Source: SIG351 sp045627045 (GTDB lineage Bacteria; Bacillota; Clostridia; HGM11327). Taken from it: DNA of 64,000 bases. Made by a program: the position numbers and the translations under genes. Where the stretch lies: assembly GCA_045627045.1 (NCBI GenBank), contig JAZQMY010000056.1, positions 1 to 64,000 on the forward strand. The letters run 5' to 3'. Below the pieces are notes generated by a model. The model was not told the origin of the DNA. It ran no database searches and worked only from the letters and a program-made list of their open reading frames with translations. Positions 42,199 to 51,050 of this stretch are shown here, piece after piece (positions within the stretch are counted from its first letter, which is position 1; each line of letters starts with the position of its first letter).

Positions 42199-42299
42199 TT
42201 ATTACGTAAAATATGGGGAACACGTTTGCATGAGAACAAGTTCCTCTCAGTGGAAAAATAAACTAAAAGGAGAGCCTTTATCAAGGCATTTGAAACACA

Positions 42300-43181
42300 G
42301 TGACATTACTGATACTGACATTGATTCAAGGCATCAGCCTCGGAAGCATTTATGCTCTGATCGCTCTTGGCTATACGATGGTTTACGGCATTGCTAAAAT
42401 GCTTAACTTTGCACACGGAGACGTTATCATGGTAGGCGCATACCTGATTTACACTTCAGTGGCACTTGCAAGTTTGAATCCGATTCTCGGCGTGCTGGTA
42501 AGCGTAGCTTCCTGCGCTCTGCTCGGAATTGTAATTGAGTTCCTTGCGTACAAGCCGCTCAGAAGAGCATCATCTCTCTCTGTACTTATTACAGCTATCG
42601 GCGTAAGCTACTTCCTCCAGAACGTTGCACTTCTTATTTTCGGTTCAGAGCCGAAGGCAGTTCCTGTTCTCTTCAACATTCCTTCAATCAAGCTCGGAAG
42701 CGAGATTACGATTTCAGGCGAAACGATTCTTACACTTGCTATTACGGTCGTAATAATGATCGCTCTTACACTCTTCATCAATAAGACGAAGCTTGGTAAG
42801 GCAATGAGAGCAGTGTCAGAGGATAAGGATGCGGCAATGCTCATGGGCATCAATGTTAATCGAACGATTTCTATCACATTTGCTATTGGCTCAGCTCTTG
42901 CAGCTTTTGCCAGCCTCTGCTACGGAATCACATATACATACATCAAGCCTACAACAGGCTCCATGCCAGGTATCAAGGCATTCACGGCAGCTGTTTTCGG
43001 CGGTATCGGATCGATCCCCGGCGCAATGCTCGGCGGTATCCTTCTGGGCGTGATTGAGAAGCTTTCAATGGCTTACATCTCAACACAGTTTACTGATGCT
43101 ATCGTATTCGGCGTTCTCATTCTCGTTCTTATCATCAAGCCGTCAGGTCTCCTCGGCAAGAAGATGAATGAAAAGGTATAA
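42300..43181 (+). CDS. livH: Branched-chain amino acid ABC transporter permease LivH
   Basis: Membrane permease of 293 residues with about eight helices. LivH signatures: ISLGSIYALIALGYTMVYGI, MLNFAHGDVIMVGAY, PLRRASSLSVLITAIGVSY, and the EAA-like loop AVSEDKDAAMLMGINVNRTI that contacts the ATPase. The C-terminal AVFGGIGSIPGAMLGGILLG is typical. Start is GTG 42300: AAAAGGAG lies about 30 bases upstream with the hairpin GCCTT-TATC-AAGGC between, and AAGG of that hairpin is 13 bases away. The start context is unusual but agrees with the family N-terminus. Confidence 0.92.
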   Translation: MTLLILTLIQGISLGSIYALIALGYTMVYGIAKMLNFAHGDVIMVGAYLIYTSVALASLNPILGVLVSVASCALLGIVIEFLAYKPLRRASSLSVLITAIGVSYFLQNVALLIFGSEPKAVPVLFNIPSIKLGSEITISGETILTLAITVVIMIALTLFINKTKLGKAMRAVSEDKDAAMLMGINVNRTISITFAIGSALAAFASLCYGITYTYIKPTTGSMPGIKAFTAAVFGGIGSIPGAMLGGILLGVIEKLSMAYISTQFTDAIVFGVLILVLIIKPSGLLGKKMNEKV

Positions 43182-43193
43182 CGGAGGCACAAA

Positions 43194-44231
43194 ATGCAGA
43201 TCAATAAAAATCTTAATCAGACATCTCTCAAGAAAAAGCTCCTCAGCAATGATATGATAACGATTTATGTCGTTGCGCTCTTCTATGCGGTTTACTCGGC
43301 ATTGATTTATTCCGGTTCTGCTGGAAGACAGATGCTTAACCTTTCAATTACTCTTTCCTGCTATGTGCTCATGGCTATCTCCCTTAACCTCGTTGTAGGC
43401 TTCCTCGGAGAGCTTTCACTCGGCCATGCGGCATTCATGTCAGTAGGTGCTTATGCAGGAAGTATGTTCTCAATGTTCCTGCTTGAAAAGGCTCCGGATA
43501 TGCAGCTCTGGCTCAGATTGCCGCTTTCAATGGTTGTGGGCGGTATCTTCGCGGCAATATTCGGTATCCTCATCGGTATCCCGGTTCTTCGACTCAACGG
43601 CGACTATCTTGCAATCGTTACACTGGCGTTCGGCGAAATCGTAAAGAACGTAATTGAAAACCTTGATTTCCTCGGACGTGCGATCGGTCTTGATACTTCA
43701 TCAATCTACTCAAAGCCGCAGACACTTATTCCTTACGCCGCTTTTGCTGTACTTATCGCAGTGATACTCGTAATAAACCTGACCAAGTCAAAGCACGGCA
43801 GAGCTATTACGGCAATCAGAGATAACAAAATTGCCGCAAGCGCAACAGGCGTTAACGTTACATATTACAAGCTTATGGTATTCGCACTTTCTGCTTTCAT
43901 TGCAGGTGTTGCCGGTACTCTTTGGGGACATAACCTTGCAATCGTTAAGGCTGCAAAGTTCGACTTCAATATGTCAATCGAGATCCTTGTTATCGTCGTT
44001 CTCGGCGGTATGGGCAACGTAAGAGGCTCAATCCTGGCAGCAATCTTGCTCCAGATTCTCCCCGAAGCTCTCAGAGGTATCGAAGAGTACAGAATGTTGA
44101 TTTACTCACTTCTCCTCATATTGATGATGCTCTTCAATTCTTCACCGGTACTCAAGCCTTTGAAGGATAAGCTCAATGTCAAGAATATTATCAAAAATAT
44201 AAAGCAGAAGAAAGCAAAGAAGGAGGAATAA
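43194..44231 (+). CDS. livM: Branched-chain amino acid ABC transporter permease LivM
   Basis: Second membrane permease, 345 residues, about nine helices, with ISLNLVVGFLGELSLGHAAF, GIPVLRLNGDYLAIVTLAFG, the cytoplasmic loop AIRDNKIAASATGVNVTYYK and IVVLGGMGNVRGSILAA. It pairs with LivH to form the channel. GGAGG lies 8 bases before the ATG. The end is a Lys-rich tail (KNIIKNIKQKKAKKEE). Confidence 0.93.
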   Translation: MQINKNLNQTSLKKKLLSNDMITIYVVALFYAVYSALIYSGSAGRQMLNLSITLSCYVLMAISLNLVVGFLGELSLGHAAFMSVGAYAGSMFSMFLLEKAPDMQLWLRLPLSMVVGGIFAAIFGILIGIPVLRLNGDYLAIVTLAFGEIVKNVIENLDFLGRAIGLDTSSIYSKPQTLIPYAAFAVLIAVILVINLTKSKHGRAITAIRDNKIAASATGVNVTYYKLMVFALSAFIAGVAGTLWGHNLAIVKAAKFDFNMSIEILVIVVLGGMGNVRGSILAAILLQILPEALRGIEEYRMLIYSLLLILMMLFNSSPVLKPLKDKLNVKNIIKNIKQKKAKKEE

Positions 44232-44235
44232 ACCA

Positions 44236-45117
44236 ATGGAAGAAAGAGAAAACAATTACTATTACGGTGATAATTATCCTAAGACAAAAATGGTCGTTCC
44301 TCCGTCAGATACGCTCATCCCGGAAAGAGATCTCGGCAAGATGCCTATCCTCGATGTTAGAAATCTCGGAATCGATTTCGGCGGTCTGAGAGCTGTTGAT
44401 AATTTCACTCTCACCGTCGGCAGATCTGAAATTGCAGGTCTTATCGGCCCTAACGGCGCAGGAAAGACAACAGTATTCAATCTTCTCACAAACGTTTATC
44501 AGCCGACAAGAGGCGCAATTCTCCTCGACGGTCAGCCGACTGCAGGAAAGCTTCCTCACGAAGTCAACAAAATGGGCATTGCAAGAACTTTCCAGAACAT
44601 CAGACTTTTCAACAACATGAGCGTTCTTGATAACGTTAAGGTCGGTCTGGGCGGATCAATGAAGGAAAACCTTTTTGATGCTCTTTTCCACACGCCTAAT
44701 TATAAAAAGAATGAAAAGGCTGCAAACGAAAAGGCATATGAGCTTCTCTCAATCTTCGGAATGGAAAATCTTGCAAAGACAGATGCCGGAAACCTTCCTT
44801 ACGGTGCGCAGAGAAGACTTGAAATCTTGAGAGCTCTTGCCACAAATCCGAAGATACTTCTTCTGGACGAGCCTGCCGCAGGTATGAACCCTTCCGAGAC
44901 ACAGGACCTCATGGCAAACATCAGAAAGATAAGAGATACATTCAATATTGCTATCATGCTCATTGAACACGATATGAACCTCGTCATGGGTATCTGCGAA
45001 GGCATTGCGGTTCTGAACTTCGGTCAGATCATTGCAAAGGGCACACCTGATGACATCAAGAATAATGAAACAGTTATCGAGGCTTACCTCGGCAGAAAGG
45101 AGAACAAAAATGCTTAA
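44236..45117 (+). CDS. livG: Branched-chain amino acid ABC transporter ATPase LivG
   Basis: ABC ATPase of 293 residues. Walker A is GPNGAGKTT, Q-loop in GIARTFQNIRLF, the signature is LPYGAQRRLEI (degenerate LSGGQ as usual for LivG), Walker B is ILLLDEPAAGMNP and the H-loop is IEHDMNLVMGI. The first 35 residues are an extra Tyr/Pro-rich tail (NNYYYGDNYPKTK) not usual for LivG. It overlaps livF by 8 bases. Confidence 0.95.
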   Translation: MEERENNYYYGDNYPKTKMVVPPSDTLIPERDLGKMPILDVRNLGIDFGGLRAVDNFTLTVGRSEIAGLIGPNGAGKTTVFNLLTNVYQPTRGAILLDGQPTAGKLPHEVNKMGIARTFQNIRLFNNMSVLDNVKVGLGGSMKENLFDALFHTPNYKKNEKAANEKAYELLSIFGMENLAKTDAGNLPYGAQRRLEILRALATNPKILLLDEPAAGMNPSETQDLMANIRKIRDTFNIAIMLIEHDMNLVMGICEGIAVLNFGQIIAKGTPDDIKNNETVIEAYLGRKENKNA

Positions 45118-45808
45118 TGCTGATAATCTCAACGTTTACTACGGCAAAATCCACGCAATTAAAAACGTTTCCTTTGAAGTAAAGCCAGGCGAGATAGTAT
45201 CACTTATCGGTGCAAACGGCGCGGGAAAGACAACAACTCTCCACACGGTATCCGGCTTGCTCCGCTCTGCAACAGGCTCCATCGTTTTTGACGGTAAGGA
45301 TATTTCAAAAATCGAACCTCACAAGCTCGTTTCACTCGGACTTGCTCATGTTCCGGAGGGCAGACACGTTTTCCTCCAGATGACTGTTCTTGAAAACCTT
45401 GAAATGGGCGCATATTCACAGAAAAAAGTTTCATCAAAGGAACTCCGCAACGTATTTGAGCTTTTCCCGAGACTTGAGGAAAGAAAAGGTCAGATCGCAG
45501 GAACGCTCTCCGGCGGTGAACAGCAGATGCTCGCAATGGGCAGAGCCATTATGTGCAAGCCGAAGCTCCTCATGCTCGATGAACCTTCAATGGGTCTTTC
45601 ACCTATTCTCGTTGACCAGATTTTCTCAATCATCAAGGACCTCCACAAGAACGGCACTACGATCCTTCTCGTTGAGCAGAACGCAGGAAAGGCACTCGAG
45701 ATTTCAGACCGTGCTTACGTTCTTGAATCAGGCAGAATAGTGCTTTCAGGCACAGGCAAAGAGCTTGCTTCTTCAAGCGAGATCAAGAAAGCTTACCTTG
45801 GCGGTTAA
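45110..45808 (+). CDS. livF: Branched-chain amino acid ABC transporter ATPase LivF
   Basis: ABC ATPase of 232 residues: Walker A GANGAGKTT, Q-loop region HVPEGRHVF, signature LSGGEQQMLAMGRA, Walker B LLMLDEPSMGLSP and H-loop VEQNAGKALEI. It forms the second ATPase of the LivFGHMK transporter. ATG 45110 follows AAGGAGAACAAAA and overlaps the end of livG; a longer in-frame reading to 45032 is inside livG and is not used. Confidence 0.95.
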   Translation: MLNADNLNVYYGKIHAIKNVSFEVKPGEIVSLIGANGAGKTTTLHTVSGLLRSATGSIVFDGKDISKIEPHKLVSLGLAHVPEGRHVFLQMTVLENLEMGAYSQKKVSSKELRNVFELFPRLEERKGQIAGTLSGGEQQMLAMGRAIMCKPKLLMLDEPSMGLSPILVDQIFSIIKDLHKNGTTILLVEQNAGKALEISDRAYVLESGRIVLSGTGKELASSSEIKKAYLGG

Positions 45809-45814
45809 TGATAT

Positions 45815-46810
45815 ATGACTAAAACAATATTGCCCGAAAACGGTGCAAAATTAAGCCTTTTGACAGAGTATCAGAAGGCTTTTATTAAAGCCGGAGAAAG
45901 AAAAAACAGCAGAATAGATTGGTATTCGGAGTCGGAAGGCTTCTGCAAGGAAAATTCGTTGCCTGCCACGGTTACGTTGACGTGGGAGACGGATGAAAAG
46001 CATTCCTGCCTCATGCTTTCGGAATCGGAAAGCTTTGAGAACCCGCTGATTGTTGAAACGGATGAAAAAGCGTTCACGGTGGAGAACCTCTTTGCCGGAA
46101 GAAAGTACTTCTGGAGTGTGAACGATTCTGCGGTCAGCTCCTTTGAAACAGAGGAGGGCGCTCCGAGATTCATTCACATTGAGGGGATGAAGAACGTCAG
46201 GGATCTCGGCGGTTGGAAGCTTCAGAACGGAAAGAAAATCAAACAAGGCCTTTTGTACAGAGGATGCGCTTTTGATGATACGAAGGATTTTGCAGAATGG
46301 AACGGCAGAAAAGTCCTTTTTGAGGGGCTGAAGCTCAGATCTGATCTTGATTTGAGGGGTGAATCACTTGAAGCGGGACTTACAGCGAGCACCGCAGGAA
46401 GTGAACTGAATTATATCTGCGCTCCGTCCTATGCTTACCGCCACTTTATCGGGGAAGATAAGCCGCAGAGCACGAAAAAAATATTCGAAGCGCTCGCGGA
46501 TGAAAGCAACTACCCGATTTACTTCCACTGCGCAGGCGGTGCCGACAGAACCGGAACGCTCGCTTTCCTGATAGAGGGAATGCTCGGAGTGAACGAGAGT
46601 GACATGATCCTCGATTACGAGCTGACGACCATCTCAATGTACACGATCCGTGACCACAGATGGGATATTTTCAAGGAGATGCTTCAGCTGCTGAACCTCT
46701 TCGGTACTCCCGAAATGACGATAAACCAAAAAGTAATCAATTATCTGCGTGCCTACGGTGTGACGGATGAGATGATGAACAGAATAAGAGCGATACTCAC
46801 AGAAGATTGA
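45815..46810 (+). CDS. FN3-like domain tyrosine/dual-specificity phosphatase
   Basis: Protein of 331 residues with no signal peptide. About 45-115 form a fibronectin-III-like beta domain (VTLTWETDEKHSCLML, FTVENLFAGRKYFW), and about 120-331 a Y_phosphatase3-type tyrosine phosphatase: EGMKNVRDLGGWKLQNGK, LLYRGCAFDD, LKLRSDLDLRGE and the active-site loop HCAGGADRTG (HCx5R with Cys nucleophile). Bacterial members dephosphorylate proteins or small phosphates such as phosphoinositides. It begins 6 bases after livF and is the last gene before the terminator, so it is co-transcribed with the transporter. Confidence 0.85.
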   Translation: MTKTILPENGAKLSLLTEYQKAFIKAGERKNSRIDWYSESEGFCKENSLPATVTLTWETDEKHSCLMLSESESFENPLIVETDEKAFTVENLFAGRKYFWSVNDSAVSSFETEEGAPRFIHIEGMKNVRDLGGWKLQNGKKIKQGLLYRGCAFDDTKDFAEWNGRKVLFEGLKLRSDLDLRGESLEAGLTASTAGSELNYICAPSYAYRHFIGEDKPQSTKKIFEALADESNYPIYFHCAGGADRTGTLAFLIEGMLGVNESDMILDYELTTISMYTIRDHRWDIFKEMLQLLNLFGTPEMTINQKVINYLRAYGVTDEMMNRIRAILTED

Positions 46811-46818
46811 CCTTAAAG

Positions 46819-46847
46819 CCGTACATATTATAATGTACGGTTTTTTT
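46819..46847 (+). terminator. Terminator of the liv operon
   Basis: CCGTACAT (46819-46826) pairs with ATGTACGG (46833-46840), followed by seven T residues. Confidence 0.9.
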
Positions 46848-46991
46848 ATGCCCGAAGAAGTGCCTCAGGAAGCAAAAAAAGACATAAGTTAACTCAATTT
46901 TACAAAAAAGCAATAATCTACAACAATTAGAAGAAGTTTACTGCTTCGTTGAAAAAGAGTAATATTTTTTAGTAAATATAATAAAAAACTG

Positions 46992-47020
46992 TTGACAAAG
47001 AAAAAACATTGTGATATAAT
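46992..47020 (+). promoter_or_regulatory. Promoter for the surface-fibre locus
   Basis: TTGACA (46992-46997), 17 bp spacer, TATAAT (47015-47020): a perfect consensus. The 140 bases before it (46848-46991) are AT-rich with nothing I can name. Confidence 0.85.
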
Positions 47021-47025
47021 AAAAA

Positions 47026-47209
47026 CGCTAGTATGCGATAATGCATAAAAATCGGCAAGTATCCATAGAAGAACGATATGACTATTAAAAATATTTATAT
47101 AAAAATATTTATGTTTTTGTATTTTACAAAAAAGTGTTGTACGGATAATTGCCGGAATATCAAACAGGAGTAATAAATTTCTCTATTAAATTTTAAGTTG
47201 AGGGAAAAT
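47026..47209 (+). ncRNA. Long folded leader of the adhesin gene
   Basis: A leader of about 184 bases. CGGCAAGTATCC (47053-47064) can pair with GGATAATTGCCG (47143-47154) in an 11-pair stem with one mismatch that encloses an AT-rich interior with repeats of AAATATTTAT. The first bases, CGCTAGTATGCG, can form a small stem. No known riboswitch consensus (c-di-GMP, c-di-AMP, cobalamin) is recognised. It may stabilise the mRNA or regulate fibre expression. Confidence 0.4.
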
Positions 47210-50200
47210 ATGAAAAAGAATTACAAATTAAAATTAATATCAATGATTCTTTGCATAGCGTTTGTATTGTCCATGTTCGGAGGATATAACGTTATTGCGG
47301 CTGATGATACTGTTACTGTTACAATCAATTTTATTTATAACAGCAACATGTCCATGGTTATTCAGCCATATAACGCACAGGTGCAGAAGGGCTCTTCGTT
47401 CAAAAAGACGATTGCGGTTCCTTCCATTATAAACTACTACACACCTGTCGGAAACGTAACAACAACGGAGGGCATTTCGGGAATCACCTTCTCAACAGAG
47501 GAGAGAAGAAACGGAAACGATATGACCAACTGTGTTACAGGCGTAAATCTCGATATCGCATCCCTGAACGATAATCTTGAAATCAATATCTACTATATTG
47601 CAGGTACGGCAAAATATATTGTCAAGTCATACCGTCAGCATCTTGATGATGATGATTACGATGAGCCTTTTGTCATTGAGCTTGAGGGCGATATTGACGC
47701 CTACACCGAAGCTGTTGCCGATTCTATACCGGGCTTCATTGCTTCCGGCGTACCGCAGGCATTGATTGCGGCTGACGGCTCAACTATAATTGAAATCAGA
47801 TACCTTCGTACTTTCTCGACCATAACATTCGACGTTAACGGCGGTGTAAACGGCCCTGATCCGATTTACGCAAAATATGGCACTACATACGATGTTGATG
47901 CAATAGCACAGCCTACACGAAACGGCTACACATTCCTCGGCTGGAAGGAAGAGGAAACAGGCGAGACACCTACCGGAGTAGTGGAGAGGGATGTTACATA
48001 TAAGGCGCAGTGGGTTGAAACTGTCGAACTGGCAGACTATACAATCGTTTTCTGGGGACAGAATGCTAATGATGATGAATACTCATATCTCTACTCAAGA
48101 GGTGCTTTCGGCAGTGTTGGTGATTCTGTAACATGGAATGAAAATCTACCTATTTGTAAATACAATCACGTACACGATGATAGTTGTTATCAGTTGACTT
48201 GCGGCTATACGGAAGAGCATACACATTCGGATCAGTGCGGATTGGATTGTAAGCATACTCATACCGCGGAATGCTATGGTGGCATAACAAAAGCAACCTT
48301 AAAGAGTGGCGCAATAACTGCTTTTTCAAACTTAGAAATAGACGGAATAAAAGGATTAAAGTCTGGATATATTTATCAATTTAAATGTCAAGGAACTAAA
48401 CATGGTGAGGAGGAAGGATATTTTCTCTATTGGGATGGAAGTTGGTATAATGCTTCACAAAATGATATTGACGGAAACTCCAAAGACCATTCAGAAGGAA
48501 ACTATGGAGAAGGGAACCATATAATTTTTTGGAATCATGATGAAGTAGATGTTTACAAGGCAAAGTTAAACTGTACTCACACTTCTCACGATGAAGTTTG
48601 CTACAACTGTGGTAAACAGCAACATACTCATACAGCAATTGGTGGTAGCTGCTACAGTTTGATTTGCGGCGCGGATACTCATACTCATTCAAGCAATTGC
48701 TATATGGGTTCTCTTGCACCTGATTCATCGCTCTGGGTATTTGATCACAGCGATACAGAAGTAGTCAAGCCGGATAAGAGCACGGTAATAAATGTTTACT
48801 TCAACAGAAAAGAGTTTACGTTGACATTCAAATCGTCAGGGGGCTCTACTTATGGCACGATAACTGACCGTTGGGGCGCAGATATCAGCGAAGAATATGA
48901 AGGTATACGTCAGAGAAGCGGAGTGATTTCTTGGCATGCTGGTAGATCACCGAGTAGGCAGTACACCAACTACGTTGGCATAATGCCTAAATATAATGAG
49001 ACCTACACTGCTCACAGTCAATCGTCAGGAAATAATACGATGTCTTATTATGCAAAGGATCTAAATGGAAATGATCAGCTGATGTTTACGGTTAAAGCTG
49101 ATTTCAGCGGATACAGTGTAACAAAAGAAGACAGATATGAATTTGAAGGCTTTACATGTAATGAGAGCCGAGGAACGCAAAACGGTGAAAGCTGTGTCGG
49201 CGCAAAATTCTATTATGACCGTAACTCCTACGATCTTATCTTTTATTCAGCAAGTCATCAGACACCTGACCGAACAGAGAGTGTATTGTTTGAAGACAAC
49301 CTTGGCAAATATGAATATAATAATCCGCAGATGCCTGAAGACATTGAAGAAGGTTCAGTGTTTGTAGGTTGGTATCTTAACCCGGAGTGCACGGGCGAGC
49401 AGTATGACTTTGCCGCACACACTATGCCGGCAAACAATATAGCAGTATATGCAAAGTGGGTTCCCGGTCTCTACAAGGTTGAGACATTCACGGATTCAAC
49501 ACTTTCTACTCCTTATACTTACTCCGGATATAACGGTGTACAGAAGGATATCGAGAAATATACGCTTGCAAATGCGGTTACTAATCCGAAGGTCGCAGGT
49601 CAGGTGTTCGTAGGTTGGTTCTATGAGGAAGACGGAGCAGAGAAGCCGTTCTCATTCACAATGCCTATCACGAAGGACTACAAGCTTTACCCGAAGTATT
49701 CCACAAATGCACTTGTAAACTATACTGTTCATTATTATAAGGCCGGCACAACCGAGAAGGTTGCAGACGATGTCACAAGAGCGGAGCAGATAGGCAAGAC
49801 GGTAACAGAGAAGGCGAAGGTCGGAAATGAGCTTAATCTTGTTGGCAATAATTATAACGGATATTTCCCGGACAAGACAAGCACAAGCATCGTTCTTTCG
49901 GAAGAAAATATGGAAATCATATTCTACTACACAGAGGGAACGAATGTGCCTTACACTGTAAAGTATCAGGATGCCAATGGTAATGACCTGATCGCTCCTG
50001 TGAATAAGACAACAAACTATTCTGTAGTTGTTGAGACATACGAGACGATTGAAGGCTATACGCCGAGAAATTATTCGATTCAGTCGGATATTTTAAGTAA
50101 CGGCACAACGGTTATCACGTTCATTTATGACAGGAAGCAGACAAATCTGACAATCACGAAGTCGGGCATTGCTGCCGAAGATCAGGATATGATATGTATT

Positions 50201-50479
50201 TTCAATATCAAAGGCGTTGAGTCTGATGCAGATACCTGCGATATTGATATTACTGTTACAATAACAGGCAATTCAAGCATTACGATCAAGGATATTCCTG
50301 TAGGACAGTATGTTATTACAGAAAATTCTGCTTGGTCGTGGCGTTATCAGCCGGACGAAGCTTCAAAGTCCATAATCGCAACATCTAATGGAACAAACAC
50401 TGTAGCTTTTGTCAATACAAAGACAAATAACAATTGGCTTGACGATAATACGAGTGTAAAGAATGTTTTTAATGGCTGA
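47210..50479 (+). CDS. Large secreted adhesin: InlB repeats, His/Cys modules, SpaA-like end
   Basis: Exported protein of 1,089 residues. A signal peptide (KLISMILCIAFVLSMFGGYN, cut near VIAADD) leads to beta domains; Listeria-Bacteroides (InlB_B) repeats (FDVNGGVNGPDPIYAKYGT, GYTFLGWKEEETG, and further GWY/GWF repeats with AVYAKWVP); a His/Cys-rich zone (about 320-510) with motifs such as HVHDDSCYQLTCGY and HTHSSNCYMG; MucBP-like repeats (VNYTVHYYKAGTTEKVAD, VPYTVKYQDANGNDL); and a SpaA/CnaB-like end (LTITKSGIAAEDQ, SITIKDIPVGQYVITEN). No LPXTG signal is present; it ends NTSVKNVFNG. ATG 47210 follows GAGGGAAAAT. Heads the SipW/TasA operon and is probably the fibre-associated adhesin. Confidence 0.85.
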   Translation: MKKNYKLKLISMILCIAFVLSMFGGYNVIAADDTVTVTINFIYNSNMSMVIQPYNAQVQKGSSFKKTIAVPSIINYYTPVGNVTTTEGISGITFSTEERRNGNDMTNCVTGVNLDIASLNDNLEINIYYIAGTAKYIVKSYRQHLDDDDYDEPFVIELEGDIDAYTEAVADSIPGFIASGVPQALIAADGSTIIEIRYLRTFSTITFDVNGGVNGPDPIYAKYGTTYDVDAIAQPTRNGYTFLGWKEEETGETPTGVVERDVTYKAQWVETVELADYTIVFWGQNANDDEYSYLYSRGAFGSVGDSVTWNENLPICKYNHVHDDSCYQLTCGYTEEHTHSDQCGLDCKHTHTAECYGGITKATLKSGAITAFSNLEIDGIKGLKSGYIYQFKCQGTKHGEEEGYFLYWDGSWYNASQNDIDGNSKDHSEGNYGEGNHIIFWNHDEVDVYKAKLNCTHTSHDEVCYNCGKQQHTHTAIGGSCYSLICGADTHTHSSNCYMGSLAPDSSLWVFDHSDTEVVKPDKSTVINVYFNRKEFTLTFKSSGGSTYGTITDRWGADISEEYEGIRQRSGVISWHAGRSPSRQYTNYVGIMPKYNETYTAHSQSSGNNTMSYYAKDLNGNDQLMFTVKADFSGYSVTKEDRYEFEGFTCNESRGTQNGESCVGAKFYYDRNSYDLIFYSASHQTPDRTESVLFEDNLGKYEYNNPQMPEDIEEGSVFVGWYLNPECTGEQYDFAAHTMPANNIAVYAKWVPGLYKVETFTDSTLSTPYTYSGYNGVQKDIEKYTLANAVTNPKVAGQVFVGWFYEEDGAEKPFSFTMPITKDYKLYPKYSTNALVNYTVHYYKAGTTEKVADDVTRAEQIGKTVTEKAKVGNELNLVGNNYNGYFPDKTSTSIVLSEENMEIIFYYTEGTNVPYTVKYQDANGNDLIAPVNKTTNYSVVVETYETIEGYTPRNYSIQSDILSNGTTVITFIYDRKQTNLTITKSGIAAEDQDMICIFNIKGVESDADTCDIDITVTITGNSSITIKDIPVGQYVITENSAWSWRYQPDEASKSIIATSNGTNTVAFVNTKTNNNWLDDNTSVKNVFNG

Positions 50480-50511
50480 TTAACCGAAATTGAAAGGGAG
50501 GAATTGAAACC

Positions 50512-51048
50512 TTGGAGAAAATGAAACAAAAAAACACGAAGAGACTTATTCTGCTTACAGTGTTGCTTTGCTTTTCTGCGGTAACGGTTCTCGGTACGTT
50601 TGCATACATAATTACTTCAACTGGGGCATTGACGAACATCTTCGTCCCCGGCAAAGTTGATGATGAAATCGTGGAAACGTTCGAGAATAATATAAAATCC
50701 GATATTCAGGTAAAGAACACGGGCAATGTTGATGCCTTCGTCCGTGTGAACCTCGTTGCTTATTGGCAGGATGCAGAGGGAAACGTTACCGGTATTTCAG
50801 CAGCAGTGCCGGAATTCACGCTCGGAAGCGGCTGGGCAAAGGGAAGCGACGGCTTCTATTACTATAAGTCAGCCGTAAAGCCGAATGAGCTGACAACAGA
50901 CCTTCTTGCAGATGGCCAGACGATCGTTCTTACTGGGGACGAAAACGGCAACAAAATGGTCGTTGAGGTGCTTGCACAGGCTATTCAGGCTGAACCTATT
51001 TCGGCTGTGGCTGATGCATGGGGAGTAAACCCTGCATCATTACAGTAA
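50512..51048 (+). CDS. TasA/camelysin-like subunit 1 (SipW-class signal)
   Basis: Exported protein of 178 residues with the SipW-cognate signal pattern: basic N-terminus (KMKQKNTKR), hydrophobic core, then LGTFAYIITSTGALTNIFVP, as in TasA/CalY proteins. The mature part is a beta-sandwich (DIQVKNTGNVDAFVRVNLVA) and ends with the locus-wide motif AQAIQAEPISAVADAWG. TTG 50512 is taken as start (GGGAGG 11 bases upstream); ATG 50521 is possible. It lies 32 bases after the adhesin gene and 2 bases before sipW. Likely a minor or initiating fibre subunit. Confidence 0.8.
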   Translation: MEKMKQKNTKRLILLTVLLCFSAVTVLGTFAYIITSTGALTNIFVPGKVDDEIVETFENNIKSDIQVKNTGNVDAFVRVNLVAYWQDAEGNVTGISAAVPEFTLGSGWAKGSDGFYYYKSAVKPNELTTDLLADGQTIVLTGDENGNKMVVEVLAQAIQAEPISAVADAWGVNPASLQ

Positions 51049-51050
51049 AA

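Noticed and set aside
47210..50479. LPXTG cell-wall signal at the end of the adhesin
   Set aside because: The last 40 residues have no LPXTG-like motif and no terminal hydrophobic helix; attachment must occur some other way.
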